Source: Paenibacillus soyae
GTDB taxonomy: Bacteria > Bacillota > Bacilli > Paenibacillales > Paenibacillaceae
DNA: 64,000 nt
Assembly: GCF_024623455.1 (NCBI RefSeq)
Contig: NZ_JANIPJ010000008.1
Span: 186,001-250,000, forward strand
Direction: 5' to 3'
Under the pieces are notes generated by a model. It made no database searches and was not told the origin of the DNA. It was given only the letters and a program-made list of their open reading frames with translations. Position 1 is the first letter of the stretch, and each line of letters begins with the position of its first letter. Of the stretch, positions 63,209-64,000 are shown piece after piece. Made by a program: the position numbers and the translations under genes.

Positions 63209-64000
63209 ATGAGCGGACATAAGTCGTCGTCCTATCGTCTATTCCAAGCGCTCAATTACGGCTTTCTTACCGCCCTGGCAATCCTGTGCGTCATGCCCCT
63301 GGTGCATCTGTTCGCCGTTTCGTTCAGCTCCAACTCCGCGGCAACGGCCGGCGAGGTGTTCCTGTGGCCCGTCGAATTTACGACCAAATCGTATGAATTC
63401 GTCCTGACGGAATCGGCCTTCATGAAGGCGATGGGCGTTACGGTATTGCGGGTATTGCTCGGCGTCTCCATCAACATGGTTCTGACGATACTGGTCGCCT
63501 ATCCATTGTCGAAGGATGCGAAGGCGTTGTCCGGCAGGACCGTCTACGTCTGGATCTTCGTCTTCACGATGCTGTTCAGCGGGGGCATCATCCCGATGTA
63601 CATGACCATGCGCTTCCTTGGCCTGCTTGATACGATCTGGGTGCTCGTGCTTCATGCGGCGGTGCCGGTATTCAATATCGTCATCCTGCTCAATTTCTTC
63701 CGAAACTTGCCGAAGGAACTGGAGGAAGCCGCATTGATCGACGGAGCCGGACATTGGCGCATTATGTGGGGCATATTCGTCCCCCTGTCCGCGGCATCCA
63801 TCGCGACCGTTACGCTATTCTCGATCGTCATGCATTGGAACGCCTGGTTCGACGGCATTCTGTACATGAACTCGCCGGATCATTATCCGCTGCAGAGCTA
63901 CCTCTATACGGTCGTGGTCGGCATTCAATCGATCATTAACAGCTCTACGGACATGGACGTGCTGACCATGGTGTCGGACCGTACCGCGCGGGCGGCCCAG
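63209..64000 (+). CDS. ABC sugar permease, LplC/YtcP type (3' partial)
   Basis: Starts at ATG 63209 behind GGGAGGTG, 15 bases after the first permease, and runs open to the window end (264 residues visible). Features: first membrane segment (LTALAILCVMPLVHLFAVSF), typical WPVEFTTKSYEFVL loop, FVFTMLFSGGIIPMYM, and the EAA loop KELEEAALIDGAGHWRIMWG. The usual length is about 295, so about 30 residues are missing. Confidence 0.92.
   Translation, partial: MSGHKSSSYRLFQALNYGFLTALAILCVMPLVHLFAVSFSSNSAATAGEVFLWPVEFTTKSYEFVLTESAFMKAMGVTVLRVLLGVSINMVLTILVAYPLSKDAKALSGRTVYVWIFVFTMLFSGGIIPMYMTMRFLGLLDTIWVLVLHAAVPVFNIVILLNFFRNLPKELEEAALIDGAGHWRIMWGIFVPLSAASIATVTLFSIVMHWNAWFDGILYMNSPDHYPLQSYLYTVVVGIQSIINSSTDMDVLTMVSDRTARAAQ

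Overview
The window reads as a chromosomal segment of a Paenibacillaceae-type Firmicute (Paenibacillus or Cohnella-like). The reasons are the strong AGGAGG-type ribosome sites, GTG/TTG starts, moderately high GC, SLH-anchored and VanW-type envelope proteins, AraC regulators next to glycosidases, and an LplABC-type sugar importer. This placement is inference from gene content; no rRNA or tRNA gene was seen.

Layout. 1-6.4 kb: the end of a polysaccharide deacetylase, ilvD, and a VanRS-like two-component system followed by a D-Ala-D-Ala carboxypeptidase, with a matching 19-bp motif in both promoters and a 166-bp palindromic-ended repeat in between. 6.5-19 kb: an orphan urease gamma-subunit homologue, MarR and AraC regulators, a GH4 alpha-galactosidase-like enzyme, an exonuclease, then a divergent AraC / GH78 rhamnosidase pair, an MFS transporter and a GH95 fucosidase. 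18.9-22.7 kb: a two-component system broken in both genes, divergent from a secreted peptidoglycan-binding protein with a long Gly-rich repeat tail. 22.8-29.4 kb: two tandem DUF445 membrane proteins, a beta-helix protein, a small coiled-coil protein and a VanW protein. 29.5-35.3 kb: a 1932-residue S-layer-anchored GDPD protein behind a structured leader. 35.6-44.8 kb: a GNAT-like protein, sirtuin, methionine aminopeptidase, an AddB/AddA-like nuclease-helicase pair and a small HD phosphohydrolase. 44.9-64 kb: a carbohydrate region with a secreted PA14-GH43-cohesin-dockerin protein, a cytoplasmic GH42 galactosidase, a secreted clan GH-A enzyme, an SGNH esterase, and a run of DUF4038/GH140-like glycosidase, arabinose/fucose-isomerase-like enzyme, an unrecognised 820-residue protein and an ABC sugar importer (binding lipoprotein plus two permeases, the second cut by the window end).

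How the parts may work together. Secreted enzymes open plant-type polysaccharides outside the cell. The importer, probably under CcpA control through a cre-like site, brings oligosaccharides in. The signal-less glycosidases (GH140-like, the 820-residue protein, GH42, GH4, GH95, GH78) finish them inside, and the isomerase-like enzyme could feed a released sugar into metabolism. The most novel candidate is the 820-residue protein with its isomerase and GH140 partners. The AddAB-like pair without a P-loop in its AddB member, the SLH-GDPD protein with a degenerate second GDPD-like half, and the Gly-rich wall protein are next.
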